Shown in pieces: positions 1 through 10,398 of a DNA stretch of 64,000 bases. Position 1 is the stretch's first letter. Each line of letters opens with the position of its first letter. Under the pieces are notes generated by a model. That model saw nothing but the letters and a program-made list of their open reading frames with translations. It searched no databases and was not told the origin of the DNA. The position numbers and the translations under genes are program-made. The DNA lies in assembly GCA_023382975.1 (NCBI GenBank), contig JAHDXO010000035.1, positions 53,702 through 117,701 of the forward strand. The letters run 5' to 3'. Origin of the DNA: Pirellulaceae bacterium (GTDB taxonomy: Bacteria > Planctomycetota > Planctomycetia > Pirellulales > Pirellulaceae).

Positions 1-246
1 CGGTTTCATCCTCTCGACGATTGTCACAAAGCCCTAGATCCATCCACTACTTGAGCCCAGAACTCCCGCAAAAACGGAACAACCCTTCTTTCAGGGATTG
101 CCGTTGATTGCTTTCCTTGGGTATTTCTTAAGATACACCGCTACCCAACTTGAAGACACCACCCTGTCGCCGGTACACTTACAAGATCGAATTTCGGGCG
201 CGATGAACCGTCGAAAAAGCTGTTGGCATCGTTAAAGGTTGAAGTT

Positions 247-1446
247 ATGCGAATTCTGGTCGCGTGGGATGACCCAGCCGAAGCGGAATTGATCGACACC
301 TTTCTAAACGTCGATCCCAACGAATGCTACGTCTTCTCCGACGTAGACGAGTTGGATGCAAGTCTGCGTCCCGGCGCGTACGACGCGGTTCTTCTGGCTA
401 TGAGCTTCCCTTCCGAGGAGGCGGTGTTTCCACTCTTCGAGCGTATTCGGCGAGTCATGCCGGATGCTCCGGTGGTGGGCGCTTGGGCGCCAGGTGAGAT
501 CAGTCAGGTCGCCAAGTTCATCAAGAACGGCCTGCATTCGTTTATTTCCCGCGACGAGAACGGGGATTTCATCTTCCTGTTGACTTCGATCATGGAAGCC
601 GCCTTTATGACGGTCCAGGCCCAGCGGGCTCAGATCGTGATGGAGAAGCTGCGGGACGAAGTCGAATCGGTTCGCCAGTTGCAGGAGGCCGTGCTGCCGC
701 GAAATCTGCCGATGCCCAAGGGCTACAAGATCCTGGCACGCTACGAATCGTCCCAAATTCGCGTGTTGGGTGATCGGCCGGTGGTGATGGCCGGTGGCGA
801 CTACTACGATGTCTTCAGTTTCGATGACGGTCAGGTCGTGCTGGTGCTGGGTGACGCGGCGGGTCACGGGGTGAAAGCCTGTATGTCGATCATGACGATG
901 CACACGCTGATCAGCATGATCCGGGACCGGCGGTTTCCGAATACGGCCGAATTCGTGACGGAGGTCAACAAGCGGCTGTGCAACAGTGATATCATCGGCG
1001 CCGACCAGGGCGGTTTTATTACGCTGCTGTACTGCACGCTCGATTCGCACCGGAACATCCTGGAATGGACATCGGCTGGTCATCCCATGCCGATGATTCA
1101 AGACTTGGCGACTGGCGAAGTCCGCAAGCTGGGCACGAAGGAAGAAGGCGGTTTGCCGTTGGTGATCGACGAAGACTGGGAATACGAGCAGTGTTCCGCC
1201 GACATCCCGGACAACAGCCGCATCCTGCTGTACACCGACGGTCTGGACGAAGCCTTTCCTGAACATGGCCGCGAGGACGAACAATTCGGCGAAGAAGGGA
1301 TCATCAATACGCTCAAGGAGACGGTTCACCTGACCCTCGAAGAAGCGTTGGAGCGGTTGTTCCAGGATTCGCTGGAAGCCACCGGCGGCATCGGTCGCCA
1401 CGACGACACCTCCATTGTTCTCCTCGAACGACGCAGCAATCCCTGA
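247..1446 (+). CDS. PP2C-type (SpoIIE/RsbU) serine phosphatase with degenerate receiver domain
   Basis: A 399-residue protein. Residues 1-115 have the size and alternating pattern of a response-regulator receiver, but the strand that should carry the phosphoacceptor Asp reads DAVLLAMSFP, with Ala at that place, and the conserved Lys region reads FISRDENGD. It is probably a pseudo-receiver. A short helical linker (about 125-165) leads to a SpoIIE-type PP2C domain with its metal-binding motifs intact: GGDYYD, GDAAGHG, LLYTDG and the C-terminal HDDTSIVLL. The likely role is dephosphorylation of an anti-sigma-factor antagonist or another phosphoserine protein in a partner-switching pathway. No antagonist or anti-sigma kinase gene lies beside it. 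Start: ATG at 247 is preferred; an in-frame TTG at 223 would add eight residues. Confidence 0.88.
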   Translation: MRILVAWDDPAEAELIDTFLNVDPNECYVFSDVDELDASLRPGAYDAVLLAMSFPSEEAVFPLFERIRRVMPDAPVVGAWAPGEISQVAKFIKNGLHSFISRDENGDFIFLLTSIMEAAFMTVQAQRAQIVMEKLRDEVESVRQLQEAVLPRNLPMPKGYKILARYESSQIRVLGDRPVVMAGGDYYDVFSFDDGQVVLVLGDAAGHGVKACMSIMTMHTLISMIRDRRFPNTAEFVTEVNKRLCNSDIIGADQGGFITLLYCTLDSHRNILEWTSAGHPMPMIQDLATGEVRKLGTKEEGGLPLVIDEDWEYEQCSADIPDNSRILLYTDGLDEAFPEHGREDEQFGEEGIINTLKETVHLTLEEALERLFQDSLEATGGIGRHDDTSIVLLERRSNP

Positions 1447-1510
1447 ACAAGGTTCCCGAGCAGCCACGTGGTTGCGAGGGGTCTTTTCCGTTTCCTTGGC
1501 CAGAGTCCGC

Positions 1511-2638
1511 ATGCACTACAACAACGTTTGTTTGGAGTCGTTCGGCTACACGGTGCCGGATGAGATTGTGACCAGCGACGAGATCGAGCGCCGGCTGGAG
1601 CCTCTATACCGCCGCCTGCGGTTGCCCGAGGGACGATTGGAATTGATGACGGGCATCCGCGAAAGGCGGTTCTGGTCGACCCGATCACTGCCCAGCGACC
1701 AGAGCATCGCCAGCGCTCAGCGAGCGATTGCCGCGGCGGGAATCGATCACCGATTGGTGGGCGCGCTGATTCACGGTTCCGTTTGCCGGGACTATCTGGA
1801 ACCTGCCACGGCATGCCGCGTTCACCACGCGCTGGGGCTGTCCCACGACTGCATGATCTACGACGTGTCCAACGCTTGCCTCGGACTGATGAACGGGATG
1901 CTGCAAGCGGCGAACATGATCGAATTGGGACAGATCCGCGCGGCGCTGGTGGTGGGCACGGAGGACGGGCGCCCGCTGGTGGAAACCACAATCGCGGCAC
2001 TGAACGAGAGTCAAACGCTCACGCGGCAGCAAGTGAAGCATGCCGTGGCTTCGCTGACCATCGGCTCGGCAAGCTGTGCCGTCCTGCTGACCGATCGCGA
2101 ACTGAGCCGGACGGGCAATCGACTGCTGGCCGCCGCGGTGCGGGCCAACACCGACCATCACCAACTGTGCCAGAGTCATCGGGACGAAGCCGTCGGTTCC
2201 GGCATGCAGCCGTTGATGCAAACGGATTCCGAGCAACTAATGCAGCAGGGGGTTGCTACCGGTGCCGCGACTTTCCGCCGTTTTCTCGGCAACGCGCGGT
2301 GGGACGTCGAGGATATCGACAAGACGTTTTGTCACCAAGTCGGCACGGCGCATCGCAAGCTGATGCTCGAGTCGCTGGGAATCTCGACCCGCATCGACTT
2401 TGCCACCTTTCCTTGGTTGGGCAACACGGGCTCGGTCGCCCTGCCCATCACGATGGCGATCGGACTGGAAAGCGGCCATGTCCGCCCCGATGACAATGTC
2501 GCTTTGCTGGGCATTGGCTCGGGCATCAACTGCCTGATGCTCGCCGTGAACTGGCAGCGTTCGATCGTCGCCGGCAACGGCAACTTTGGGCAGGCTCGCC
2601 CAGCGTCGGAACACCACTCGGTTGCCGCGCCCATCTAA
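1511..2638 (+). CDS. oleA: OleA-type thiolase (3-oxoacyl-ACP synthase III superfamily)
   Basis: A 375-residue condensing enzyme. The thiolase triad is visible as Cys123 in SNACLGLMNG, His275 in CHQVGTAHR and Asn305 in LGNTGSVALP. It resembles OleA more than FabH. It has the SVCRDYLEPATAC segment, whose Glu97 matches the glutamate OleA donates across the dimer, an N-terminus ending in RLEPLYRRL, and the C-terminal ALLGIGSGINCLM. OleA joins two acyl-CoAs head-to-head into a beta-keto acid, the first step to long-chain olefins. No oleB, oleC or oleD is in the window. The reading frame is open upstream to 1415, inside the phosphatase gene, but similarity begins at MHYNNV, so ATG 1511 is chosen, 64 nt after the phosphatase stop. 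A FabH-like priming enzyme is the alternative. Confidence 0.82.
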   Translation: MHYNNVCLESFGYTVPDEIVTSDEIERRLEPLYRRLRLPEGRLELMTGIRERRFWSTRSLPSDQSIASAQRAIAAAGIDHRLVGALIHGSVCRDYLEPATACRVHHALGLSHDCMIYDVSNACLGLMNGMLQAANMIELGQIRAALVVGTEDGRPLVETTIAALNESQTLTRQQVKHAVASLTIGSASCAVLLTDRELSRTGNRLLAAAVRANTDHHQLCQSHRDEAVGSGMQPLMQTDSEQLMQQGVATGAATFRRFLGNARWDVEDIDKTFCHQVGTAHRKLMLESLGISTRIDFATFPWLGNTGSVALPITMAIGLESGHVRPDDNVALLGIGSGINCLMLAVNWQRSIVAGNGNFGQARPASEHHSVAAPI

Positions 2639-2901
2639 AGCCGAAGGCGTCGTGACAAGGTCGCCCGAGCCCATCGCGGACGTGGCAAGTCGCTGCTAGC
2701 ATGCCCGATGAATTCGTCAGAATTCGGATTCTTGGGTTGCGGACGGCATCTCGGTCAAGCCGGCTGCGAGCCACCCAAGATCCTGTGACCACTTACCCAA
2801 TGGAGCGGGATACTGCTCTTGAGTCGCTTTGGCAAGCGGACTAGACTTGCCGCTCGCTTCCGTCCACGAATCTGGCGATTCTTCTCTTGGAGTACTGCGC
2901 T

Positions 2902-4680
2902 GTGCGACAGTTTTGGTTTCATCAAGCGATCATTGTGCTCGTAGCCCTGGTGGTGCTGTTCACCAATCTGGGCGGAACAAGGCTTTGGGATCGGGACGAG
3001 CCGCGGAACGCCGGATGCGCTGCGGAGATGCTCGAGCGCGGCGATTGGGTCGTGCCGGTTTTCAATGCCGAATTGCGCGGCCACAAGCCGGTGCTGCTGT
3101 ACTGGTTGATGATGAGCGCCTATGCCGTCTTCGGAGTTGACGAGTTCGCAGCCCGTTTCTGGTCGGCCGTCCTGGCGGTCGGCACCGCCTTGGCGACGTA
3201 TCAAATCGGGCGCAAGCTCTTCGATCCGATGGTCGGATTATGGGCGGCGGTGATTCTGACGACCAGCCTGATGTTCGACGTCGCCGGGCGCGCGGCGACG
3301 CCGGACAGTGTGTTGATCTTTTTCTCGACCCTGGCCTTGATGATCTACGTCTTAGCTGGCTTCGATGCGCGGCAAGGGTACTTTCCGCGTTCGTGGGCGG
3401 CGGTTGCCGCGCTGTACGGCACGATGGGGCTCGCGGTGCTTGCCAAGGGACCGGTCGGCCTGGTGTTGCCGACGGCGGTTATCGGCATGTTCCTGCTGAT
3501 CATGCGGTTGCCGCAACTTCAGCTCATCCCGGCCGCAGCACCCTGGTGGAAGCGACCGATCGGCTTGCTGCGTCCTTTTGCTCCGCGTCACTTCTTGGCG
3601 ACCTGTTGGTTCATGCGGCCCATCACGGCGGTGTTGGCCGCCGGTGCGGTCGCGTTGCCTTGGTACATCTGGGTCGGCATGCGGACGGACGGCGAGTTTC
3701 TGCGGGCATTCTTCCTGGAACACAACTTGGGCCGCGCCCAGACGGCGATGGAGGGACACGGAGGCTCGATCCTGTTCTATCCCGCGGCGATTCTGATCGG
3801 GTTCTTTCCCTGGTCTGTTTTCATGGGTCCGACCTGGATCGAAGCGATCGTGCGCATGAAGCGACGTTCGGCGTCGTTCCCAGGCATCGTGTTCGCGATG
3901 TGCTGGATCGGTGTCTATGTCGGCCTTTTCTCGTTAGCTCAAACGAAATTGCCCAGTTACGTGACGCCCTGCTACCCGGCTTTGGCACTGTTGACCGGCT
4001 TGTTCTTGCACCGTTGGACGACGGGTGATTCCGTCGTATCGCCGGTTTGGATTCGCCTGTCCTACGCGACACTCGGCGTGGTCGGTTTGGGAATCGCCGT
4101 CGCGCTGCCTGTCGCGTCGCATTTCTTCCTGCCTGGCGAGGGTTGGTTGGGGGTGATCGGCGCGATTCCGTTGCTAGGCGCCGTCGGTGGACTTTGGCTC
4201 ATCTATCGGCAACGTAGGCAGGCAGCGGCTCTGGCCTTCACGGCGACGGCAACCGTCTTCGTGACGACTCTGTTCGGACTGGTACTAGTTCGCGTCGACC
4301 GTCACCAGCAGAACCATCTGCTGCTGGATGCCATCGCGCAGCGGAGCTTGAGTCCCACGGTCGCTTCGTACCGCACCTTGGAACCGACCTGGGTGTTCTA
4401 CGGAGGTCGGCCCATCAAACCGTTGGTCGAAGCGCAGGCGGTCGACGAGTTTCTGACGTCGGGGCGAGATCGGTTTCTGATCACCACAAGGAAAGCCTGG
4501 GAGCAGGATCTTCGCGAAACGCTGCCCGCCCAGGCCACGATCCTTGCCGAATGTCCGTTGTTTCTGAAGAAGGGCAAGTTGGTGCTGATCGCCTGCGCGA
4601 CGGAAGACGTTCGCACCGCGGGACTCCTGCCGCCACCCGTCGAAGTGCGACACCGCATCGAGAAAGTCGAACGCCGTTGA
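2902..4680 (+). CDS. Glycosyltransferase family 39 (ArnT/PMT-like) membrane protein
   Basis: An integral membrane glycosyltransferase of about 592 residues with around ten hydrophobic segments. The first extracytoplasmic loop holds the GT39 signature: the acidic pair in LWDRDEPRNAG, then MLERGDWVVPVFN and GHKPVLLYWL, matching the DE...GdW..P..N...KPPL.YW pattern of ArnT-type enzymes. Such proteins move a sugar from a polyprenyl-phosphate carrier to lipid A, protein or another acceptor on the outer face of the inner membrane. The acceptor here is unknown. The C-terminal 130 residues form a soluble periplasmic domain. Start: GTG at 2902 has GGAG nine bases upstream; a TTG at 2887 is also in frame. 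It is convergent with xylA. Confidence 0.85.
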   Translation: MRQFWFHQAIIVLVALVVLFTNLGGTRLWDRDEPRNAGCAAEMLERGDWVVPVFNAELRGHKPVLLYWLMMSAYAVFGVDEFAARFWSAVLAVGTALATYQIGRKLFDPMVGLWAAVILTTSLMFDVAGRAATPDSVLIFFSTLALMIYVLAGFDARQGYFPRSWAAVAALYGTMGLAVLAKGPVGLVLPTAVIGMFLLIMRLPQLQLIPAAAPWWKRPIGLLRPFAPRHFLATCWFMRPITAVLAAGAVALPWYIWVGMRTDGEFLRAFFLEHNLGRAQTAMEGHGGSILFYPAAILIGFFPWSVFMGPTWIEAIVRMKRRSASFPGIVFAMCWIGVYVGLFSLAQTKLPSYVTPCYPALALLTGLFLHRWTTGDSVVSPVWIRLSYATLGVVGLGIAVALPVASHFFLPGEGWLGVIGAIPLLGAVGGLWLIYRQRRQAAALAFTATATVFVTTLFGLVLVRVDRHQQNHLLLDAIAQRSLSPTVASYRTLEPTWVFYGGRPIKPLVEAQAVDEFLTSGRDRFLITTRKAWEQDLRETLPAQATILAECPLFLKKGKLVLIACATEDVRTAGLLPPPVEVRHRIEKVERR

Positions 4681-4684
4681 CGTA

Positions 4685-4705
4685 GCACAGGCTGTCAGCC
4701 TGTGC
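4685..4705. terminator. Perfect 9-bp hairpin between convergent genes
   Basis: GCACAGGCT and its exact complement AGCCTGTGC are separated by three bases, a few bases after the glycosyltransferase stop and about 65 bp from the xylA stop. There is no strong T-run, so it may be a REP-like intergenic hairpin, a bidirectional terminator, or both. Confidence 0.5.
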
Positions 4706-4771
4706 GTCCGTCTTGCCGTCACTGTCCGAACCCTCACGGATTCGGCTACCCCCGGATCGCAGGCACCGTTT

Positions 4772-6082
<1,311 letters not shown>

Positions 6083-6299
6083 GGCGATTCTCTTTGTTGG
6101 GAGCAGCGGGGTTTTGTACAACGGAACGAAATTCCGCTAAGATGATGGCAAAAATCACGGCCCTCGGCAACCGGGGGCGAACTCCCGTGGGCGATGCATT
6201 TCGAACGTTTACCCCGGCAGGGTTGGATCGATCCGGGCGAGTTGAAGATGTTCCACTCGACTGAGGATCATGCCGTCTCCGGATTGGGAAAGGGAAACG

Positions 6300-7109
6300 A
6301 TGGATCTTGAGTTGGGTGGCAGTGTGGCGGTCGTGATCGGCGGTGCCAGTGGGATTGGGCTGGCGATTGCCCGCCAGTTTGCCCGCGAAGGTGCAGACTT
6401 GGCGTTGTTGGACATTGCCCCGTCGGTGCAAGCGATGGCGGGCGAGATCCGCGAGCAATCCGGCGTGTCCGTGCATGCCTGCATCGTCGATGCAGCCGAA
6501 TACGATGCCATGTGCCGGGCCGCCGAAGAAGTGCTGGCCACGTTCGGCCGATGCGACCATGTTGTCGTCCCGGCGGGAATCGGGTCAGGCAAGTTCGGGT
6601 TTCCCTTTTGGAACTTGACTCCGGCCGACTGGGACCGCGTGTTGCGGGTAAACATCATGGCTCCCGTCCATGCGGCGCACGCCTTTGCGCCGACGATGAT
6701 CCAAACCCGTCGCGGTTCGTTTCAGTTCTTCGCCTCGGTCGCCGCTCAAATCGGGTCGCAGACCGACCCGCCATACAGCGCTGCGAAAGCGGCCGTGGTC
6801 AATTTCACGCAGTGCGCCGCCAAGGATTTGGCGCGGTACCAGATCCGCGTCAACGCCATCTCGCCCGGGATGATCAAGACGCCGTTGAACCGTTCGGTTT
6901 GGGAAGCGTGGAACCGCCAGCAGCCCGAAGCAAATCGACGGTCGTACGACGATTGGGCGGAAGAGAAGATCCGCGTGGTCTCGCCGCTGGGCCGTTGGCA
7001 GACTCCCGAGGACGTCGCCGCGCTGTCCGTGTTTCTGGCATCCGACCGCGCCCGGAACATCACCGGTCAAACGCTGAACGTGGACGGCGGCCAAGTCATG
7101 CACAGTTGA
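6300..7109 (+). CDS. SDR-family NAD(P)-dependent oxidoreductase
   Basis: A 269-residue classical short-chain dehydrogenase. The nucleotide-binding motif GGASGIG is at 14-20, and the catalytic residues are Ser146, Tyr159 and Lys163 in PPYSAAKAAVV. The end, GQTLNVDGGQ, is the usual one for FabG-like members. The NNAG element is replaced by VVPAG. It would oxidise or reduce a secondary alcohol or ketone; the substrate cannot be read from the sequence. Divergent placement from xylA hints at sugar metabolism but does not prove it. Start: ATG 6300 follows an AAGGGA ribosome-binding site; an upstream ATG at 6270 is less likely. Confidence 0.9.
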   Translation: MDLELGGSVAVVIGGASGIGLAIARQFAREGADLALLDIAPSVQAMAGEIREQSGVSVHACIVDAAEYDAMCRAAEEVLATFGRCDHVVVPAGIGSGKFGFPFWNLTPADWDRVLRVNIMAPVHAAHAFAPTMIQTRRGSFQFFASVAAQIGSQTDPPYSAAKAAVVNFTQCAAKDLARYQIRVNAISPGMIKTPLNRSVWEAWNRQQPEANRRSYDDWAEEKIRVVSPLGRWQTPEDVAALSVFLASDRARNITGQTLNVDGGQVMHS

Positions 7110-7124
7110 ACGGCGTGAAGGGGG

Positions 7125-7155
7125 ACGCTCCACCTTTCGCGAAAAGGCGGAGTGT
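7125..7155 (+). terminator. Terminator-like hairpin after the SDR gene
   Basis: A 13-position stem with one mismatch and one G-T pair surrounds a five-base loop, CGCGA, and is followed by the T-rich TTTCCTTTCT. It lies 15 bases after the SDR stop and 24 bases before the next gene, so it probably separates the two transcripts. Confidence 0.6.
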
Positions 7156-7179
7156 TTCCTTTCTCCCGAGGTACCGACG

Positions 7180-9414
7180 ATGCCGATCTCTGCGACGACT
7201 GCGAGCCCCAACGACTGGCCGGTGCGAATTCGGCGGCGGCCGGACGTGGTCCCGGTCGAGCAGCGGTATGGAGAACGGCGCTATTGGGTGCTGAAGGATC
7301 CGGTGGCTTGGCGCTATGTCAAGCTGAGCGAACTCGAGTACGCGATATGGCAGACACTGGACGGCCATGTTTCGCTAAGGCAGATCCAGGAGTCGTTCGA
7401 GACCCAGTTCACGCCGTTGAAGGTCAGCGAGCCGCAACTGCACGCCTTCCTCGGCGAACTGCACCGCAAAGGATTGGTGCTGGCTGACGCGGCCGGGCAG
7501 GGCACCGCGTTGCTGGGCCGCGATGCGCAACGCCGCTGGGACGAGCGGGTGCGAATGCTGGGCGGCGTCCTGGCCCTGCGTTTCCGGGGGATCAATCCCG
7601 ATCCCGTTTTGGACCGCCTGTACGGGCTGGTGTATCCGCTGTTCAGCCCGGTCGCTTTGCTCAGTTCGCTGTTGGTGGTGCTGGCAGCTCTGGTGCTGGT
7701 CGCGGTTCAGTTCGACGTCTTGCGCGGTCGGCTGCCTCAGTTTTCCGCCTTCTTCCAGGCGACGAATGTCGTGTGGATCGCTGCGGCGCTGGCCGGAACC
7801 AAGATCTTGCACGAACTGGGCCACGGACTGACGTGCCGCCACTTCGGCGCCCGCTGCCATGAACTGGGCGTGATGATGCTGGTGTTTGTACCGTGCTTGT
7901 ACTGCAACGTCTCGGACGCTTGGACGCTGCCGAACAAGTGGCACCGCATCGCCGTGACCGCCGCCGGCGTCTGGGTGGAACTCGTTCTGGCAGCCGTGTG
8001 TACCTTCGTTTGGTGGTTCAGCGAACCAGGTTGGCTGAACACGCTGAGTCTGAATACGATGTTCGTGTGTTCGGTCAGCACGCTGCTGTTCAACGGGAAT
8101 CCCTTGTTGCGGTACGACGGCTACTACGTGCTTGCGGATTGGCTCGAAGTGCCCAACCTGTGGCAGCAGTCCCGCGGCTACTTGACGTCGTTGGTCCGCC
8201 GTTTTCACCTGGGCGTCGACGTCTACGACGATCTGGCTTGGCGAACGGAGCCGCGGCAGTTGCTGGTGCTGTACGGGTTGGCTTCGATCGCCTATCGTTG
8301 GATCGTGTTGGTGGCGATCCTGTTGTTCGTGTTCCGTTTTTTCGAGCCGTACCGGCTGGAGATCGTCGCTTGGTCGGTCGCCGTCCTGGTACTTGCCGGA
8401 ACCGCGGGGCCGCCGATCAAGCAAGGGTGGCAATGGATGAAGCATCCCGGAAACCGACGCCGCATTCGCTGGGGCCGATTTGCATCGAGTGCCCTGGTCG
8501 TGTTCGTCGCGACGCTTGCGCTGGCGTTGACGCCGGTCCCGTTCCGCGTGACGGCTCCGCTGGTGCTGGAACCCGCCGACGCACGCCGCGTGTACGTGCC
8601 GGTGTCCGGCGAACTGGATGCCGTGCCGGTCGTCGAGGGCCAGCAAGTTGCTGCGGGCGAGGAACTGGCCCGACTGCGGAACTTGGCCCTGAGTGTGGAA
8701 GTGCTGGAGTTGGAGGGGGAAGTCGAGCGCGAGCAGGCTCGTCTCGACGGGTTGCAGGCGCGGCGCGCCTTCGACCCCGACGCGGCTTTGCAGATCCCGG
8801 CGTCGCAGGAGGTTCTGGCCGACTTGCGAGGAAGGTTGGATCAGCGGCGCGAGGAAGTATCGCGACTCGTGTTGCGAGCCCCGATTGCGGGAACCATCAT
8901 CCCGCCTCCTGAACTGCCGAAGCAGCCGGCCGAATCGGGCCAGCTTCCGGATTGGACGGGGACTCCGTTGCAGACGCGGAATCTGGGCAGCAAACTGGAA
9001 TCCGGTACGCTGTTCTGTTTGATCGGCGATCCGCAGCGTCTGGAAGCGACGTTGTACATCGATCAGTCGGAGATCGAGTACGTGCATCCCGGCCAGCGGG
9101 TGCGTCTGCGGTTCGACTCGCTGCCGGGCCGCATTCTGGAAGGCGAACTGGTCGAACTGGCCCGCATGGACGCCAAGATCGCGCCGCGCGAGTTGATGCC
9201 GCAGGATCTGCCCGTGCGAGCCGGGGCGGACGGCGTGATGCGTCCGCTGCAAACGCCCTATCAGGCGCGAGTCCGACTGGACGATCATCCCTACTGGCTG
9301 CCCGTTGGCGCGCGAGGCCAAGCTCGCGTCCAGGTCGGCTCGCTGTCGCTGGGCAGCCGGATCTACCGCCTCGTTCAACGGACGTTCCATTTCGACCGTT
9401 CCACGGGCACCTAA
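7180..9414 (+). CDS. Multidomain protein: PqqD-like domain, M50 site-2-type protease, HlyD-like periplasmic adaptor
   Basis: A 744-residue protein. The N-terminal 110 residues resemble a PqqD-like winged-helix domain (LSELEYAIWQTLDG, then VSLRQIQESF). A membrane M50 peptidase domain follows, with the zinc site HELGH at 211-215 and the third ligand in NPLLRYDGYY, Asp312. There are about six hydrophobic segments. From about residue 460 the protein is a HlyD/biotinyl-lipoyl-like adaptor with a short coiled coil (ELEGEVEREQARLDGLQARR) and barrel regions. Related planctomycete proteins exist but their substrates are unknown. A PqqD-like domain often binds leader peptides, so recognition of a peptide before intramembrane cleavage or export is an inference. 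No precursor-peptide or ABC exporter gene is adjacent. The start follows a GAGG site eight bases upstream. Confidence 0.85.
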   Translation: MPISATTASPNDWPVRIRRRPDVVPVEQRYGERRYWVLKDPVAWRYVKLSELEYAIWQTLDGHVSLRQIQESFETQFTPLKVSEPQLHAFLGELHRKGLVLADAAGQGTALLGRDAQRRWDERVRMLGGVLALRFRGINPDPVLDRLYGLVYPLFSPVALLSSLLVVLAALVLVAVQFDVLRGRLPQFSAFFQATNVVWIAAALAGTKILHELGHGLTCRHFGARCHELGVMMLVFVPCLYCNVSDAWTLPNKWHRIAVTAAGVWVELVLAAVCTFVWWFSEPGWLNTLSLNTMFVCSVSTLLFNGNPLLRYDGYYVLADWLEVPNLWQQSRGYLTSLVRRFHLGVDVYDDLAWRTEPRQLLVLYGLASIAYRWIVLVAILLFVFRFFEPYRLEIVAWSVAVLVLAGTAGPPIKQGWQWMKHPGNRRRIRWGRFASSALVVFVATLALALTPVPFRVTAPLVLEPADARRVYVPVSGELDAVPVVEGQQVAAGEELARLRNLALSVEVLELEGEVEREQARLDGLQARRAFDPDAALQIPASQEVLADLRGRLDQRREEVSRLVLRAPIAGTIIPPPELPKQPAESGQLPDWTGTPLQTRNLGSKLESGTLFCLIGDPQRLEATLYIDQSEIEYVHPGQRVRLRFDSLPGRILEGELVELARMDAKIAPRELMPQDLPVRAGADGVMRPLQTPYQARVRLDDHPYWLPVGARGQARVQVGSLSLGSRIYRLVQRTFHFDRSTGT

Positions 9415-9485
9415 CACCAAACGATTTTGTGGGGTTTCGGCTTAGGATTGGTCGAGAAAGTTACTTGACTGCGGGAGATCAACGC

Positions 9486-10115
9486 ATGGTTCGTTTTTGG
9501 ATAACCCTTGTCGTCACCATCTTGAGCTTGTCCGCATTCCAGGGTTGCGCTCCAGCCGTGCAGGGTGTGAAACAGGAGGAAAGCGTGCTGAGATTCAGAG
9601 TGAAGTCGTTGGCTGGCGAAGAAGTGGATCTCGCCAAGTACCAAGGGAAGGTCGTCATGATCGTCAACGTCGCCAGCAAGTGCGGGTACACGGGTCAGTA
9701 CGAGCAACTGCAAGAACTGCACGAGAAGTACGCAAGCCAAGGACTGGCGGTTCTCGGCTTCCCGTGCAACCAGTTCCTGGGTCAGGAACCTGGCTCGGCC
9801 GAGGAAATCCAGACGTTTTGCCGGAAGAACTACGGCGTGACGTTCGACATGTTCGCCAAGGTCGAGGTGAATGGCGAGAACGCCTGCGAGCTGTACAAGT
9901 TCCTCACGTCACTGGACACGAATCCGAAAGGGGCCGGCAAGATCGGCTGGAACTTTGAGAAATTTCTAATCGACCGCCGTGGAATGGTCGTCGCACGGTT
10001 TGGCCCCGGCACGAAGCCGAATGCGCCAGAGATCGTCGCGATCATCGAAAGGGAACTGGCGAAAGATCCCACTGGAAATGGGGATTCGCAGGGAATTGCG
10101 CCCATCGCTGAATGA
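9486..10115 (+). CDS. Glutathione peroxidase family protein, exported
   Basis: A 209-residue thiol peroxidase that reduces hydroperoxides, in bacteria often with thioredoxin rather than glutathione. The peroxidatic residue is Cys66 in ASKCGYTGQY. The partners are Gln96 in FPCNQFLGQEPG and Trp155 in IGWNFEKFLID, a complete Cys-Gln-Trp set. Cys is used, not selenocysteine. The first 20 residues form a hydrophobic signal ending at Cys21; FQGC is a poor lipobox, so it may be a lipoprotein or a periplasmic protein. Start: ATG 9486 has GGGAG eight bases upstream; the frame stays open far upstream but without similarity. The usual family length is about 160-180 residues, the extra being the signal peptide. 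Confidence 0.93.
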   Translation: MVRFWITLVVTILSLSAFQGCAPAVQGVKQEESVLRFRVKSLAGEEVDLAKYQGKVVMIVNVASKCGYTGQYEQLQELHEKYASQGLAVLGFPCNQFLGQEPGSAEEIQTFCRKNYGVTFDMFAKVEVNGENACELYKFLTSLDTNPKGAGKIGWNFEKFLIDRRGMVVARFGPGTKPNAPEIVAIIERELAKDPTGNGDSQGIAPIAE

Positions 10116-10222
10116 AAGCGTCAGCCTCGGTTCGACCGGCTCGGTTCTTGTGGATGCCGCCGAATCTCATTCGCGGGGCTGCCCCCGCGATCGCCTTCGA
10201 CTCGCATGACCGCCGCTTCCTC

Positions 10223-10387
10223 TCACTTCAGGCTCGATGAAGCGCGTCGCGCCAAGTCTGGTCCTTCGACCTCGACGCGCAGCACGAACTCGCCGCCGCC
10301 CTGCGGGTAGCCAACCGTAAACGGATGCGGTCCCGCCTGGAGCCCGCGGCCAATTCGTCGATCCAAGCTTTTCGGCGTGTTGCACGA
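10223..10387 (-). pseudogene. Relic of a PA14-like domain
   Basis: On the minus strand, the stretch ending at the stop at 10223 reads RIGRGLQAGPHPFTVGYPQ, then GGGEFVLRVEVEGPDL. This resembles the AG.HP..V.YFQGGGG..L...W.GP element common in planctomycete PA14-type domains. The frame is closed upstream by a TAG at 10388, so only about 54 codons remain and no plausible start is present. It is read as the end of a lost gene. Confidence 0.45.
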
Positions 10388-10398
10388 CTACCGCGTCT

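Noticed and set aside
1..246. Promoter or RNA at the window start
   Set aside because: No convincing promoter pair, hairpin or partial gene could be supported.
7375..9420. 681-codon minus-strand frame
   Set aside because: Mirror frame of the M50/HlyD fusion gene; it is Gln/His/Arg-rich and has no domain.
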